A stretch of 64,000 nucleotides of DNA, taken from the NCBI GenBank assembly GCA_029465975.1, contig CM055741.1, forward strand, positions 3,924,503 to 3,988,502. Reading direction: 5' to 3'. Shown here piece after piece: positions 24,400-35,100 of this stretch (within the stretch, counting starts at the first letter, position 1; every line of letters begins with the position of its first letter). The notes below the pieces were generated by a model, which was not told where the DNA came from, searched no databases, and worked only from the letters and a program-made list of their open reading frames with translations. The position numbers were made by a program, and so were the translations under genes. Source of the stretch: Dallia pectoralis. Taxonomy: Eukaryota; Chordata; Actinopteri; Esociformes; Umbridae.

Positions 24400-27042
24400 A
24401 ATGTGTATCCCTAAAAGACGACAGGCCCGACATCTAGGGCATGTCCAAAATTAATGTCCTAATCTTGTTTTAGTGCACTACATTTGGAAACATGTATAGT
24501 TTTCCTAAATGCATTCCTGCGTGGTTTAACCCCTGTGACACACACACACACACCCTGCAACTTATTCTCCACCATCCCCGCTGACCCCCTCCCACTCTAC
24601 CCCTCCCCACCTCCCACTCTACCCCTCCCCACGCCCCCCTCCCACTCTTCCCCACGCCCCCCTCCCACTCTTCCCCACCACCCCCTCCTCACCTCCCACT
24701 CCTCCCCTGCCCACCTCCTACTCTTCCCCTCCCCACCTCACACTCTTCCCCTGCCCACCACCCACTCTTCCCCTCCGCCCCTCCCACTCTTCCCCTGCCC
24801 ACCTCCCACTCCGCCCCTCCCACTCTTCCCCTGCCCACCTCCCACTCCGCCCCTCCCACTCTTCCCCTGCCCACCTCCCCTCTTCCCCTCCCACTCTTCC
24901 CCTGCCCACCACCCACTCTTCCCCTCCGCCCCTCCCCTCTTCCCCTGCCCACCTCCCACTCTTCCCCTGCCCACCACCCACTCCGCCCCTCCCACTCTTC
25001 CCCTGCCCACCTCCCACTCTTCCCCTCCACCCCTCCAACTCTTCCCCTGCCCACCTCCTACTCTTCCCCCCTCCGCCCCTCCCACTCTTCCCCTGCCCAC
25101 CTCCCACTCGCCCCTCCCACTCTTCCCCTGCCCACCTCCCACTCCGCCCCTCCCACTCTTCCCCTGCCCACCTCCCACTCTTCCTCCACCCTCCAACTCT
25201 TCCCCTGCCCACCTCCTACTCTTCCCCTGCCCACCTCCCACTCTTCCCCTGCCCACCTCCCACTCTTCCCCTCCACCCCTCCCACTCTTCCCCTGCCCAC
25301 CTCCCACTCCGCCCCTCCCACTCTTCCCCTTCCCACCACCCACTCTGCCCCTCCCACTCTTCCCCTGCCCACCTCCCACTCTTCCCCTGCCCACCTCCCA
25401 CTCTTCCCCTGCCCACCTCCCACTCTTCCCCTGCCCACCTCCCACTCTTCCACTCTCTCACATACTGCACTTCTTATTAATTGAATGAGCTCATCCATTC
25501 ATCTCACTTGTCTAGTTCCCTTATAGTGAGAGAAAACATGTCCTTACATAGATGAACCACTGATGCCCGCGCTTAGATAGAAAATGATTGATCGGGCCTC
25601 TATTCAATTTACTGCATATGGATTACCTGCCTGCGTGCGTGCGCGCCTGGCTGCCTGCGTGTGTGCCTGGCTGCCTGCGTGTGTGCCTGGCTGCCTGCGT
25701 GTGTGCCTGGCTGCCTGCGTGTGTGCCTGGCTGCCTGAATGTGTGTGTGTTAGCATGTCTGCCTGTGCGCGTGTGTGTTTGTGTGCGTGTGTGTGCCTGT
25801 GTGTGTGTGCCTGCCTGCCTGTATGTGTGCCTGCCTGCGTGTGTGTGTGTGCGCGTGCCTGCTTGTGTGCGTGCCTGTATGTGTGCCTGCCTGCCTGTCT
25901 GCATGTGTGCATGCGTGCGTGCCTGGCTGCCTGCGTGCGTACCTTAAAGCTGGTCAGTTCCTGCCTTGTGAAACCGTGGCTGTGAATGATCTTCATCTGT
26001 TTGACCAGAGTGGACTTTCCACTTTCTGCTGCTCCTGAGAGGATGGGAGGAAGATTGATGGGAGAGAAGGGAGGGAGTATAAAAAAGAAGACCAGAGGGA
26101 TGAGGAATAAATGAAAGAAAGAAAGAAGGGGAGAAAACCCTAACCATATATTGTATTACAAAAGTTTAAGTTCAAGACATGTGATTTGTATTTATCTTCC
26201 AGCCTGTGATTGGTCCATGAGATGAGCCGCACCAAATTCTATAGAAACATCTGCCCTGTGGCTGCTAATCTCTCATTAGAAAGCTGCTAAATTGTACACC
26301 GCGATCTGGGACGAGGCAATGTATATTATTTTAGTTGAATGTGATTACAGGCCATAATGGCTGGTATTCAACATTTTAAACCAGAAATTTCAGAAAGTCG
26401 CCCAAAAAGCCCAGACAGACAATTATAATCAGTAAGGGAAGACAACATTTTCGAAAACGATTAAATCTGTGTATTAAACAAGATGACGGATACACATTTG
26501 TATTTAATATAATGCTGTGCTCATTCAATATAATTATATGTTTGATTGATATCAATACGAGTATGTTCTCCATCACTAGGCAGAGAGGTGTCAGGTGTGT
26601 GCCTGGTTCCTATGGAATTAACATGAGGCATGGTTGAACCTTCAGCTGTATTGTCCAAGTTCAACCAAATTACATGATACACTGGAAGTCATAATACGAA
26701 CCATTTACTTTGTCAAGTGTGGTATATCGAAGATAACATTTCCTGTTTCTGCTAAACACCGCAAATACTTCACTGCTCCGTCAACCGAATAGTTTATTAT
26801 TAACTAACTCCGTTTTTTTAAAGAAATATATAGTACAGATAAAAGACAGATAGGCATTGCTTTGACACAGTTTCACATGCCAATAGAGCTCATGTTCAAT
26901 GCTTACCGAGCATTAGTAGTTTGACCACGTTCATTTCTCTCTTGGCTTGTTCATATAGGTCTCTGTCTATGTTCACACTTTGAATCCTGGCTTTCTTCCC
27001 CTCCTCTGTTAGTTCTTGTTCTGACCCCAGACACAGTCCCAT
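10461..27042 (-). CDS. gnav1: Heterotrimeric G-protein alpha subunit, Gv class
   Basis: Nine exons in coding order: 27042-26907, 26034-25943, 20667-20575, 19391-19231, 18184-18056, 13150-13021, 12889-12818, 11040-10953 and 10651-10461. They give 363 aa with matching phases throughout. G-alpha signatures: P-loop GAAESGKST; switch I VLRVRLRTTG with the catalytic Arg; switch II DVGGQRTERRKW with the catalytic Gln; base-binding FMNKIDLF; and HHFTTATDT in place of the usual TCAT. The inserted helical domain is encoded by exons 3-5. The C-terminus is EAVSLL, unlike Gi (CGLF), Gq (YNLV), Gs (YELL) or G12/13, and there is no Cys at -4 for pertussis toxin. Of three nearby in-frame ATGs (27057, 27045, 27042) the last is preferred because it gives MGLCLGSE, with Gly2 for myristoylation and a nearby Cys for palmitoylation. 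The Gv class exists in fish and invertebrates and is lost in mammals. The class call is inference from exclusion and residue pattern. The second P-loop Gly is Ala here. Confidence 0.87.
11783..12590. repeat. 16-bp minisatellite, about 50 copies, in gnav1 intron
   Basis: Unit GAGGGAACCGTATGCT, with GGGCCC, GACCC and GCACC variants at the middle positions. Because 16 is not divisible by three, three units form a 48-bp in-frame period and produce long repetitive open frames on the minus strand. It lies between the exons at 10953-11040 and 12818-12889. Confidence 0.95.
13303..13386. repeat. Compound TG / GA microsatellite
   Basis: Interrupted (TG)n with CTGTG interruptions followed by (GA)n, in the intron upstream (sense) of the gnav1 switch II exon. 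Confidence 0.85.
13505..13625. repeat. Dispersed fish repeat of the 'not-identical-value, primer-like' CCAAAT...GCACTACTTTT type, degenerate copy
   Basis: Contains GTCCCAAATGTCAGACG, CAGTGCACTACTTTTACCCA and ACTACCTAGAATGCCATTTTG. This layout resembles a short, roughly palindromic interspersed element I recall from salmonid-type genomes. Similar pieces occur at 14342-14440, 36935-37005 and 51150-51255. Identification is from memory only. Confidence 0.42.
14342..14440. repeat. Dispersed repeat fragment, same family as 13505-13625
   Basis: Contains ATCCCAAACGGCATCATATC and ATGGAATAGGGACTAGGGTG GCATTT-type sequence, i.e. the two inverted-looking ends of the element. Degenerate copy in a gnav1 intron. 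Confidence 0.42.
16030..16235 (+). mobile_element. Short non-autonomous interspersed element common in fish genomes
   Basis: The stretch from GGGACATTTTCACTTCATAT through GGGTGTACTCAGTTTTGTTG, TGTACACTCACTACTTTA and GTGTCATTTCTTCAG to GAGGGGTGTACTCCCTTTTG matches a repeat I recall as frequent in several fish genomes. It has terminal GGGTGTACTC motifs and no coding capacity. The transposon superfamily is not determinable by eye. Confidence 0.6.
17210..17608. repeat. 21-bp minisatellite A
   Basis: About 19 copies of AGACTAGTGTGTTCCCTATAT or the CCCCATAT variant. The CTATAT form occupies both ends and the CCATAT form the middle. It joins directly to array B. Confidence 0.95.
17609..18008. repeat. 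21-bp minisatellite B, immediately adjacent to A
   Basis: About 19 copies of AGTCTACGGTTATCATCCACC, very homogeneous. It ends about 48 bp from the donor of the gnav1 exon at 18056. It shares the 21-bp period with array A although the sequence is mostly different. Confidence 0.95.
18840..18865. repeat. (TG)n microsatellite
   Basis: Short pure TG tract followed by GA repeats. Several neighbouring tracts (about 18690-18750 and 19070-19215) make this gnav1 intron strongly TG-rich. Confidence 0.8.
19727..19818. repeat. (CA)n microsatellite with interruptions
   Basis: Long CA tract interrupted by GGCGCC and CATACACACCA, in the gnav1 intron between the exons at 19231-19391 and 20575-20667. Confidence 0.9.
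21386..21622. repeat. 14-bp minisatellite
   Basis: About 17 copies of CTCTGGTACCGTTC with CTAGTACCG and CTATTACCG variants, in gnav1 intron 2 (20668-25942). Confidence 0.92.
24191..24394. repeat. Two (CA)n microsatellites
   Basis: CA-rich tracts at about 24191-24243 and 24362-24394 flank unique sequence in gnav1 intron 2. Confidence 0.85.
24575..25455. repeat. Polypyrimidine (+) / G-rich (- sense) minisatellite, 23-bp type
   Basis: Units such as CCCTGCCCACCTCCCACTCTT, with frequent CCGCCCCTCCCACTCTTCC variants, cover about 880 bp with almost no purine on the + strand except isolated A/G positions. On the gnav1 sense strand each unit carries several GGG/GGGG runs. Confidence 0.93.
25623..25942. 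repeat. 20-bp GTGTGTGCCTGGCTGCCTGC minisatellite running into a gnav1 splice donor
   Basis: The left part has near-perfect 20-bp copies. The right part is more degenerate TGCCTGCCTG / GTGTGTG sequence. On the sense strand the gnav1 exon 2 donor GTACGCACGCAGGCAG merges directly with the array, so no unique intron sequence separates them. Confidence 0.9.
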
Positions 27043-28195
27043 CATCTCAGCTCTCATCTCCCCAGGCAACCGGCAAGATCCAACGAGACCCCGGAAAAAT
27101 CACATTTGGCGACCGGTGAACTTTACGGTCATAGTTTATTTAAAACATGCAATGTAGTTTTCAGGTTGACGTCCACTTGTTTTTTTTTCATTAATCATAT
27201 TCTAACGAGCTTTCATTGCAAATGTCAGCATGAATATGGTCCACATCGGTGTATTCACTGGAATAACAGAAGATAATAATCCGATGGTCGTAAAGTGTCC
27301 AGAAAGTGTCCCACTGGTTCGTTTGTCAACGCGTTGATGTGGTCGCGGAACCTCCCGCGATATCTAGTTTAAAAACGAGATTACCAGCAGCCCAATTAAG
27401 TGTGGTTAATCCGGACCTGAAAAGTGGACGACACGGTGAAACCCGGTGAGCAACCTCGCTGTTTTGGTCAACTGAAAACACATTCATGGCACAAAAAATC
27501 TTTCAAAAACCACTACTAAGACGCGCACTACCGCATCTCCCGAAAAGTTGTTCCACCTATTTGAACTGGGGAAATCCCTCCCACGGTCGCAGTCAGACAT
27601 CACGTGGAAGTGACGTTTTTTGATCTTCTGGAGTAACTAACACCTGAGTGCAATAACCTCTCTACCTCATCCTCATCCAGAAGTTGTAAAAGTACTCAAT
27701 TAACATGTGTTTATTTGTTATAAGTATTTTTTGTCCTCACAGCAGATTTGTTTACCGGTCACCAACGGTCACATGTGTAATCCGGTTTAAGCGCGTGGGT
27801 TGCGGATTAGTGGCCCTTTGTGTGTTTAATTATGGAGCCGTTTTTTATTCTGTCGTTGAGATTTATTAAGCGGTGACCTGGTTGTGGAGAGCAACACGCC
27901 CCGGGTGAACCGCCTGTACACACTACAAACCGGTCTGCCCAGCAACGGCAACATATAGCAATAAACAGTCGTTAACTAACTAACTATTGTTTTGTTGACT
28001 AGGGTTGGTGTGATTTCCGTCAATACATGCCACAGCTTTCTTATTCAAACATTATAGCTTTAAACTCGCTCTGCAGCATAATTTAGTCCAATGACCCATG
28101 AGGAAGGTTTATCATACAAACCTGAAACAGTGAATAGTTCACACACATTTCACTGTTATTTAAATGAAAACATTTGCTGCTGTTTCAAACGTGTA
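27043..28195 (-). promoter_or_regulatory. gnav1 upstream region (5' UTR / promoter)
   Basis: No coding sequence was recognised. The stretch about 27300-27620 is GC-richer, includes GGTCGCGGAACCTCCCGCGA and an E-box-like TCACGTGG near 27600, and is the likeliest promoter area. No clear TATA box was seen. Its left boundary is the first gnav1 codon and its right boundary is the far end of the pcyt2 3' UTR. Confidence 0.35.
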
Positions 28196-29158
28196 TTTAT
28201 TGTGGACTACAATGAATCGTCCAAAAAGGACGCAGTCACAGAAACAAAAAATGCACTTTACTCATTTAGTCTTTGGGAAGTTTCTGTATTATCATTTCAT
28301 TTTTGTTGTGAAATACACAACATTTTACAGATTTACATGTTATCCTTTGGAGGGGTAAAAGCCATACAACATGTAGGCCCCATTTAAAATGAATCTCTCC
28401 TATACATACACAAAAATAGCCTCATTAATCATACACCAATACCTGCCAGGATAGAGATGACAATACCAACATTAAAAAAATACAACGATTAAAATATATT
28501 ATCTGAAGCCTGATTCCTTTTTCATACAAGAAAATGTGCATTTGAAATTTGGACCTGTTCTTAACATCCGAGCTGCTCAACCCTGTTCCTCGTGATCTAC
28601 CCTCCTTTACCTTTTCACTCCAACCATGTTCCCGGAGATCTACCCTCCTCTATCTTTTAACTCCAAATCCGTTCCTGGAGATCTACCCTCCTGTGACTGA
28701 CAATTTCAATGTATTCAGTGTTTAATTAATGTTGTCCCCCTGACACAGAGGCTCATAACGTAGACATCTGAGGTCAGATGTTGTAACTGCTGGACCACAC
28801 AGGCCACACCCACAGTGCCCTACTGTTGCCTAGAGACATATCGCTATTAATACAGGAAGCCATTAGGATTGAGACATTTTGGGAGGAGAAGTTCTACAGG
28901 TACAGTTAGCTAAAAAGTCAGGGGGGAGGGGTTATTACAGTACAGGATAGCAAATCGGGCAGACCGACTGAGCTCGTTGTGTTCAGCTTGCACCGTTTCC
29001 TCTGGTTTCTCTGAGACTTTAGATGAGGGATATGTACATAAGTCCAACAGAATTTATTTTGGGCTACACGGGTTCAGTCTGATCCAGTTGAACTGGTTTC
29101 AAATGTGGCCTGGGTGCATTTGACCCGTTCTGACCCAGTTAGTCCTGGTTAGTCCTGG
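28196..29158 (-). other. pcyt2 3' UTR with two candidate poly(A) signals
   Basis: TTTATT at 29053-29058 and at 28196-28201 reads AATAAA on the pcyt2 strand, about 100 and 960 nt past the stop. Short and long 3' UTRs are therefore both possible. Confidence 0.45.
28568..28695. repeat. Degenerate tandem of a GTTCCTGGAGATCTACCCTCCT-type fish repeat
   Basis: Three imperfect copies of a motif like GTTCC(T/C)GGAGATCTACC followed by CTCCT and (T)CACTCCAA. It resembles part of an interspersed element frequent in fish genomes. It lies in the pcyt2 3' UTR or downstream flank. Confidence 0.45.
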
Positions 29159-32100
29159 TTAATGTGCTGCCTGGGCCATGTCCCCGGACTTTTCCTCCTC
29201 TGCCTGGCGTTTCATCGCCTCAAACACCGCCAGCTCCTTGGCCTCCTTCTTCTGGTTCCTCGCCTCAAATTGGAGTCTGGAGAGAACAGTAATCTTTCAT
29301 TTGAGTTGCACGTTTTTCACGAGGTAGCGGTGTACATCAAATTAGAACAGTGAAAGTGCATTTGAAAACAAGGGGCGTACCGGTTTTCGATGATTCGCTG
29401 GACAATATCATCGGTGGTCAGACTGTTCCCGCTGTCCAGTGTCCGGAAGATGCCCCTCTTTTTAGGCTCCTAGGGGAGAGAATGTCATGCAATAACATAA
29501 AGACACAATTACATGTGAACAACACATATAATATATATAAATATATTACATATGAAGATGTAACAAACGTACTAGCACACACACACACACACGGTCTGTA
29601 ATACTCACAGCGTAAGGATCAGAAGTGTCCTTGTCTGGAAACACCTCAGTCTTCCCATGCAACACCAGATCCACCTGCAGGAAGTCATTACACATATTAA
29701 CCAATCATGTCTGAGGTCAATGGTGCATCTACAAAGTACAGAGTAAAGGGTCCGATTATTATTAGTTATTAATATAACCAATCACATCTCTGGTTTAACA
29801 CACGTGTGTGTGGGTGTGCAGCCTTACCTTAAAGTGGTCCAACAGATCTTTTCCCACGGCGTAAGGAGCACCAATCACCACTTCTGATACATACTGGGAG
29901 GAGAGAGGAGAGAACAGGGAGAAATGGGAGGGGCATATACTCCTGATTAGTAGGAAGTTATGCCTGGCTCCTCTCCAGGTTTTTTCCTGTGTATGCTCTG
30001 TACTTGATGAACAATTAGTGACAGATTTATATATGCTACGTAGAGTACATTTTTATTTTTCTGTCAAAACTCTGTAGGCTCCTTGCAGGAAGATATTTAG
30101 TTGGTATCTGCTGAACTCACTATGTTAGAGGAGTATATATATTATATATGATATATGACTCAGAACAGAGATTTAGAAAGGTTGAATTACGTCTAACTCT
30201 GTTTCCCCCTGAGCTCAGAAAAAAAAAAAAAAATTATTTCATTACCTAGAAATATCCACGACTGGTTGCTGATTTGTATTTAGATAAATATTTAAACTCA
30301 CATTCTCAACCAGTACCAACCCCCATGCCACCCCCCCTGCCACCACCATGGAGGACAGAGGGTCATTGTGCTGCACCTGGTCTGATACGTAGAGAGCCAA
30401 ATAACAGGGACACATCCCTGTCCTTCTAGTGGGTGTGTGCGTGTGTGTGTAATGCATTCATCTTTAGGCAAAACAGATAGCTTTTTCTATTGGGTCTGTG
30501 AATGTGAGTGTGTGTGTGAATGTGAGTGTGTGTGTGTGTGTGTGAATGTGAGTGTGTGTGTGAATGTGAGTGTGTGTGTTCTCACCCTACAGGCCAGGAC
30601 ACTCAGAGTTCTCTCATGGACGTTCATGATGGGATAGTTCTTCCCCTTGTAGCGATTCACTTCCTGGTTGGAGAAAAAACAAACCATATTGACGCTGGCT
30701 GTTTGCCAAAAGGTTTCACAGGAATGTGAGAGAAGGAATGAGCAGAGTGCGACTGCAGTTTCAGAAACACATCAGGACATTGGCCCCAGCTTTTGTCTAT
30801 AGATTGAGAACATTTCACAACTAAGGATGAGCTTGTAACATCATTAATGTTCTGAGACACTCCCGCTGGTCTGTTCAATCCACACTGAAGACCAGTGATT
30901 ACAAACCGAACATAAACACAGAACAAATCTTAGACATAAAGTTAATCTTACATTAAGACAGAAAGCAAATGTATGTTTTCGTTGTTAACGGTTATAATAC
31001 CAAACCATTTCGACTATGGCTTTACAATCTACGGTAGCTTAAATGCTCTATATTAACCATTAACAGCAATTCTTAAATAGCAAAGTTAACTGGAACCACA
31101 TTTTCGCTTTAACTGTGTGTGTGCATGTGTTAGTGAAATAACGTGGGAGTGAGGTTTGCATCCATGTCTACAGGGATATGAAACCAGATTCTCCTTTTCC
31201 ACAGAGAATCTGCAGGCATCAGCGGTTTTTGAACAAGTAGGTGTATGTATGTGTGTGTTTTTTTTATTGGGCCTTTTGTGTGTTAGCCCCTAAAACGTCT
31301 GCACAACTACAGTAAAATGTTTTTATTGTTCCGTGTGTGAAAACGAGTAACCGACCTGCCCCTGAAAGCAGGCTGGCAGCCTCCAAGTGTCACTGCCAGA
31401 GTGAAACCAGTGGAGAGGTTGTGGAGGAGGTCACAAGGTCAAAGGTCAACCACTGTGGTGTCCACGTTCTGCATCAACATCACAGCTGTGTGTGTGGGTG
31501 TACCTGGTCAAAGTGCAGTCCTACAATGACGTAGGGATTCTCTGCCTGCTTGTAGACGGCCTCCAGGAAGTCCACGTGACCAATGTCTTTCAGGGATGCG
31601 GGGTCAAGGCAATAGAACACAACGCTCACCGTTTCACACAAACACCTGTTCCAAACACCCAAACCTCTCCCTCACACACAGCCGCCACACTTGGATGGAC
31701 AAATAGACGATGTGATGTGTCTGCTAGACCCGGCAATAGTCTCTCACTCGGCATGACGTAACAATGTGTACATGGCCGAAGCATACCCTGACGATCAATT
31801 GGTTTACAATATAACAATAACATTTTGAATAATTATAATAATGATTGCAATTAATATGGGTCGATTGGTGAAGAGAAAGAACCTGCAAGGATACGGAACA
31901 GGTCAAAGGCCCCCGCCACATAGATAATGGTGTCCCCAGGCTGAGGCTCCTTCCCAGAGGCAAACTGGATGATCTTCTGGGACGTCTGGAGGAACTGGGA
32001 CACTCCGGTCCACGGGCTGTGACCTTTAGGACCCTGGGGATATGACCGAGAGATGTGAGTCGACCATTCCAGGGCAACAAAAAAAAAACGCTGAGACGGT

Positions 32101-35100
32101 TTATCATTGCCAAACAAATAACACACTTTTGCAATGACAGGTTAAATCCATCAGGGCTGTGTGTAACCCCCATGGAGGTGGTACAATACTGCCCTCTATT
32201 GGTAGAAAAAACAATGACCTGCAGGAGTCAATTTTGAAAAAAAAATTCCAGCTCAGATTTACCTTTCCAAAGTTGTCTGTGTGCCGTTGGTAGTCTGAGT
32301 TGTCCTGGAAGAGAGGATATTTCGACATTGTAATACAGGATAAATAGATTACACTGTGGCAACCGGCATAAACAAAACAAGCCCGCAGGCATAAACAAAA
32401 CAAGCCCGCACACGTCTCTGGAAGTCTGACTCACGATGTTGCTGTGGTGGGCTTTGGTCATGAGCAGCATCCGTCCTACCAGGTCCGTGGTGGACACACC
32501 CTGGGTCCGTCGACACTCACGATACCTGCCCTCGCGTTTCACCTCCGCGTACGTGTCCTTGCCGTCCACCGTCAGAGTGATGTCATCTGGGGACACAATG
32601 ACATCACAGGTTGGCTGTCTGACCACACCACCGTAGTCGTGACCAATGACGCTGGCCGTTGATACGGAAGCGGATGGACAAAGCTTCATAGACCTTCAGA
32701 CACTTAACGATGAGGTCATAATGACATCAGCGGTACAGTGTGTTTCCGCGACGACAGACTTTCACAGAGTATCCACAGGTCACAGCAAGTCAAAGACTTA
32801 AGACTTTTTAATTGTTTCTTAATTCCACCTCAAATTCAATTTAAGACTAGTTTAACAAAAACACACCGTGCAAATAATACATAAGAACGGCAGTTTCACT
32901 GGAGTCCGCACTGTTGTCAGAGCTGTGAGATTCATTTAGATAAAAACTTGTAAAAATAAATACATTAATTTAAGTGCCCGCGGATACCATGCCCTCATAT
33001 TGTGGGCAGAGATCTCACCGTTGTACTTTTACTTTGTAAACTTCCTCCCTCACCTCCGTGGACGCAGAAGTCACAGCTGTGTTTGTCCAGGGTGTCCAGA
33101 GTCGTGACGTAGGGGGCGCCCTCCACTATCTCATCCACCCATTTGATCGCTCGCACCATCTTATACCTACAACACCACACCATCATTACAACAGCATCCA
33201 TCAGCACAGTGCCATTATTTCACTGTCCGTTCACACATGTAAAGAATTACCTTTTATTTAAAAAAAAACACTAATTTCTCACTGAATAGTTTGGATGTAG
33301 TGAAAGCAAATTTAAATTTAATTAAACTATGTTTTTCAAGGTTAGCGTTAGTTTAACTTTTATTGTGCAGTAAATGCTAGCTTGGTAACATACTGGATGT
33401 TCACTAAGTTCACACCAACACTGTTTAGGTATAACAAATGGAAATGTTTAACGAAAACAACACAAACAAAACAAAACATGGTACCTCTCTGCCTGCGTGA
33501 AGACTGGGGGGCCCTTGTGCTTTGAGATCTCTCCTAGAGGAGGGTTTGGGGGGGGGGGCATGGAGGAAACGGGACAGAAGGAAGGGAAGGTGAAGGAAGG
33601 TGTTTATGAACAAGAGTAAACAAATAGTACAGAGAATCACATAGTTGCATTGAACGTGTGTGTGTGTGGGATATCTTACCATCCGTATGTACTCCAACCA
33701 CTAGATAATCTCCCATGGCCTTGGCCTGTCTCAGCTGGTTGGAGTGTCCGTAGTGTACCATGTCATAACTAGGAGACAGAGAGTAGTGTACCATGTTATA
33801 ACCAGGAGTCAGAGAGGAGTTTACCATGTTATATAACTAGGAGACAGAGAGGAGTGTACCATGTTATAACCAGGAGACAGAGAGGAGTTTACCATGTTAT
33901 AACCAGGAGTCAGAGAGGAGTGTACCATGTTATAACCAGGAGACAGAGAGTAGAGTACACTGTTATAATCAAGAGACAGAGAGGAGTTTACCATGTCATA
34001 ACCAGGAGACAGAGAGTAGTGTACCATGTCATAACCAGGAGACAGAGAGGAGTTTACCATGTTATATAACCAGGAGTCAGAGAGGAGTTTACCATGTTAT
34101 AACTAAGAGACAGAGAGGAGTGTACCATGTTATAACCAGGAGACAGAGAGTAGAGTACACTGTTATAATCAAGAGACAGAAAGTAGTTGCAGGTTGAACC
34201 TTTTATTTCAATTAGAACCCTCTTATTTACAGGTAAAACATACACAGGCCCAAACCAGGAAATAGAAAGGCACATCCCCATCACTCTCTCTCTCTCATTT
34301 CGCTATATAGACACTATTGGATTCTGTGATTCTGTTTCCTGTCCCTCTCTCCCCTAGGTGACCCCTGTCATACTGTCATAGCCTCTCACATGCTGTTATT
34401 CATTGTATGAGTCAGTCATTGGAGATGTTCCCCTGGTTAGTTATTTATACCTACACTACACTACACACACACACACACACTGCTGATTAGTTATTTATAC
34501 CCCGTCCAGATCTGGACTGACAGGTCAAAACCACCTCTTTCTCTGTCTGGTACTGCGAGAAAGTGTGTGAGTGTGTCCTTCCTCTGTCCTCTGTTCTTTG
34601 AAATAGCTTTACGTGTAACCGGATTAGAGATAATGGGTCCGTAACTTTGACCCGTACGGCCACGTTAGATCAGTGAGCTGCTATTTCTTATTCATTAAGG
34701 TCACACCGTTATAAACGTGTTTGTACGGAAAACTAAAACCTGTGGAGTAGCCGAACATCTCCAGTTCCAGTGGCTCATATCCCAAACGATGTTCAAGCCT
34801 CATCTGCGTTGTCCTGTGTTTTTTTGTGGTCAAATTTCCCAATAAAGCTGAGAGAGCAAGGACATTAGTCTTGAATATGTTAGAAAATCAGTTAATTAGA
34901 AATCATAGGGTGCCAAGTGAGAGAGCACCCATGGGAGAAAGATAAGGAGGGCCGAAGAGGAATAGAGAGATTTCGAGAACAAATAAAAGCAAGACAGATA
35001 ACTTCAAGTGTTTCTCCCGCCGGCAGACAGCTGCCAATCACGGAGCACCTTAAACATTTCCATTCATTTCAGTTGCATACCAGGGAAGGTGTTATGGTGT

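Noticed and set aside
24484..25498. 334-aa Pro/Ser/Leu-rich frame and G/R-rich counterpart frames
   Set aside because: Produced by the polypyrimidine minisatellite. Low complexity, and located in gnav1 intron 2.
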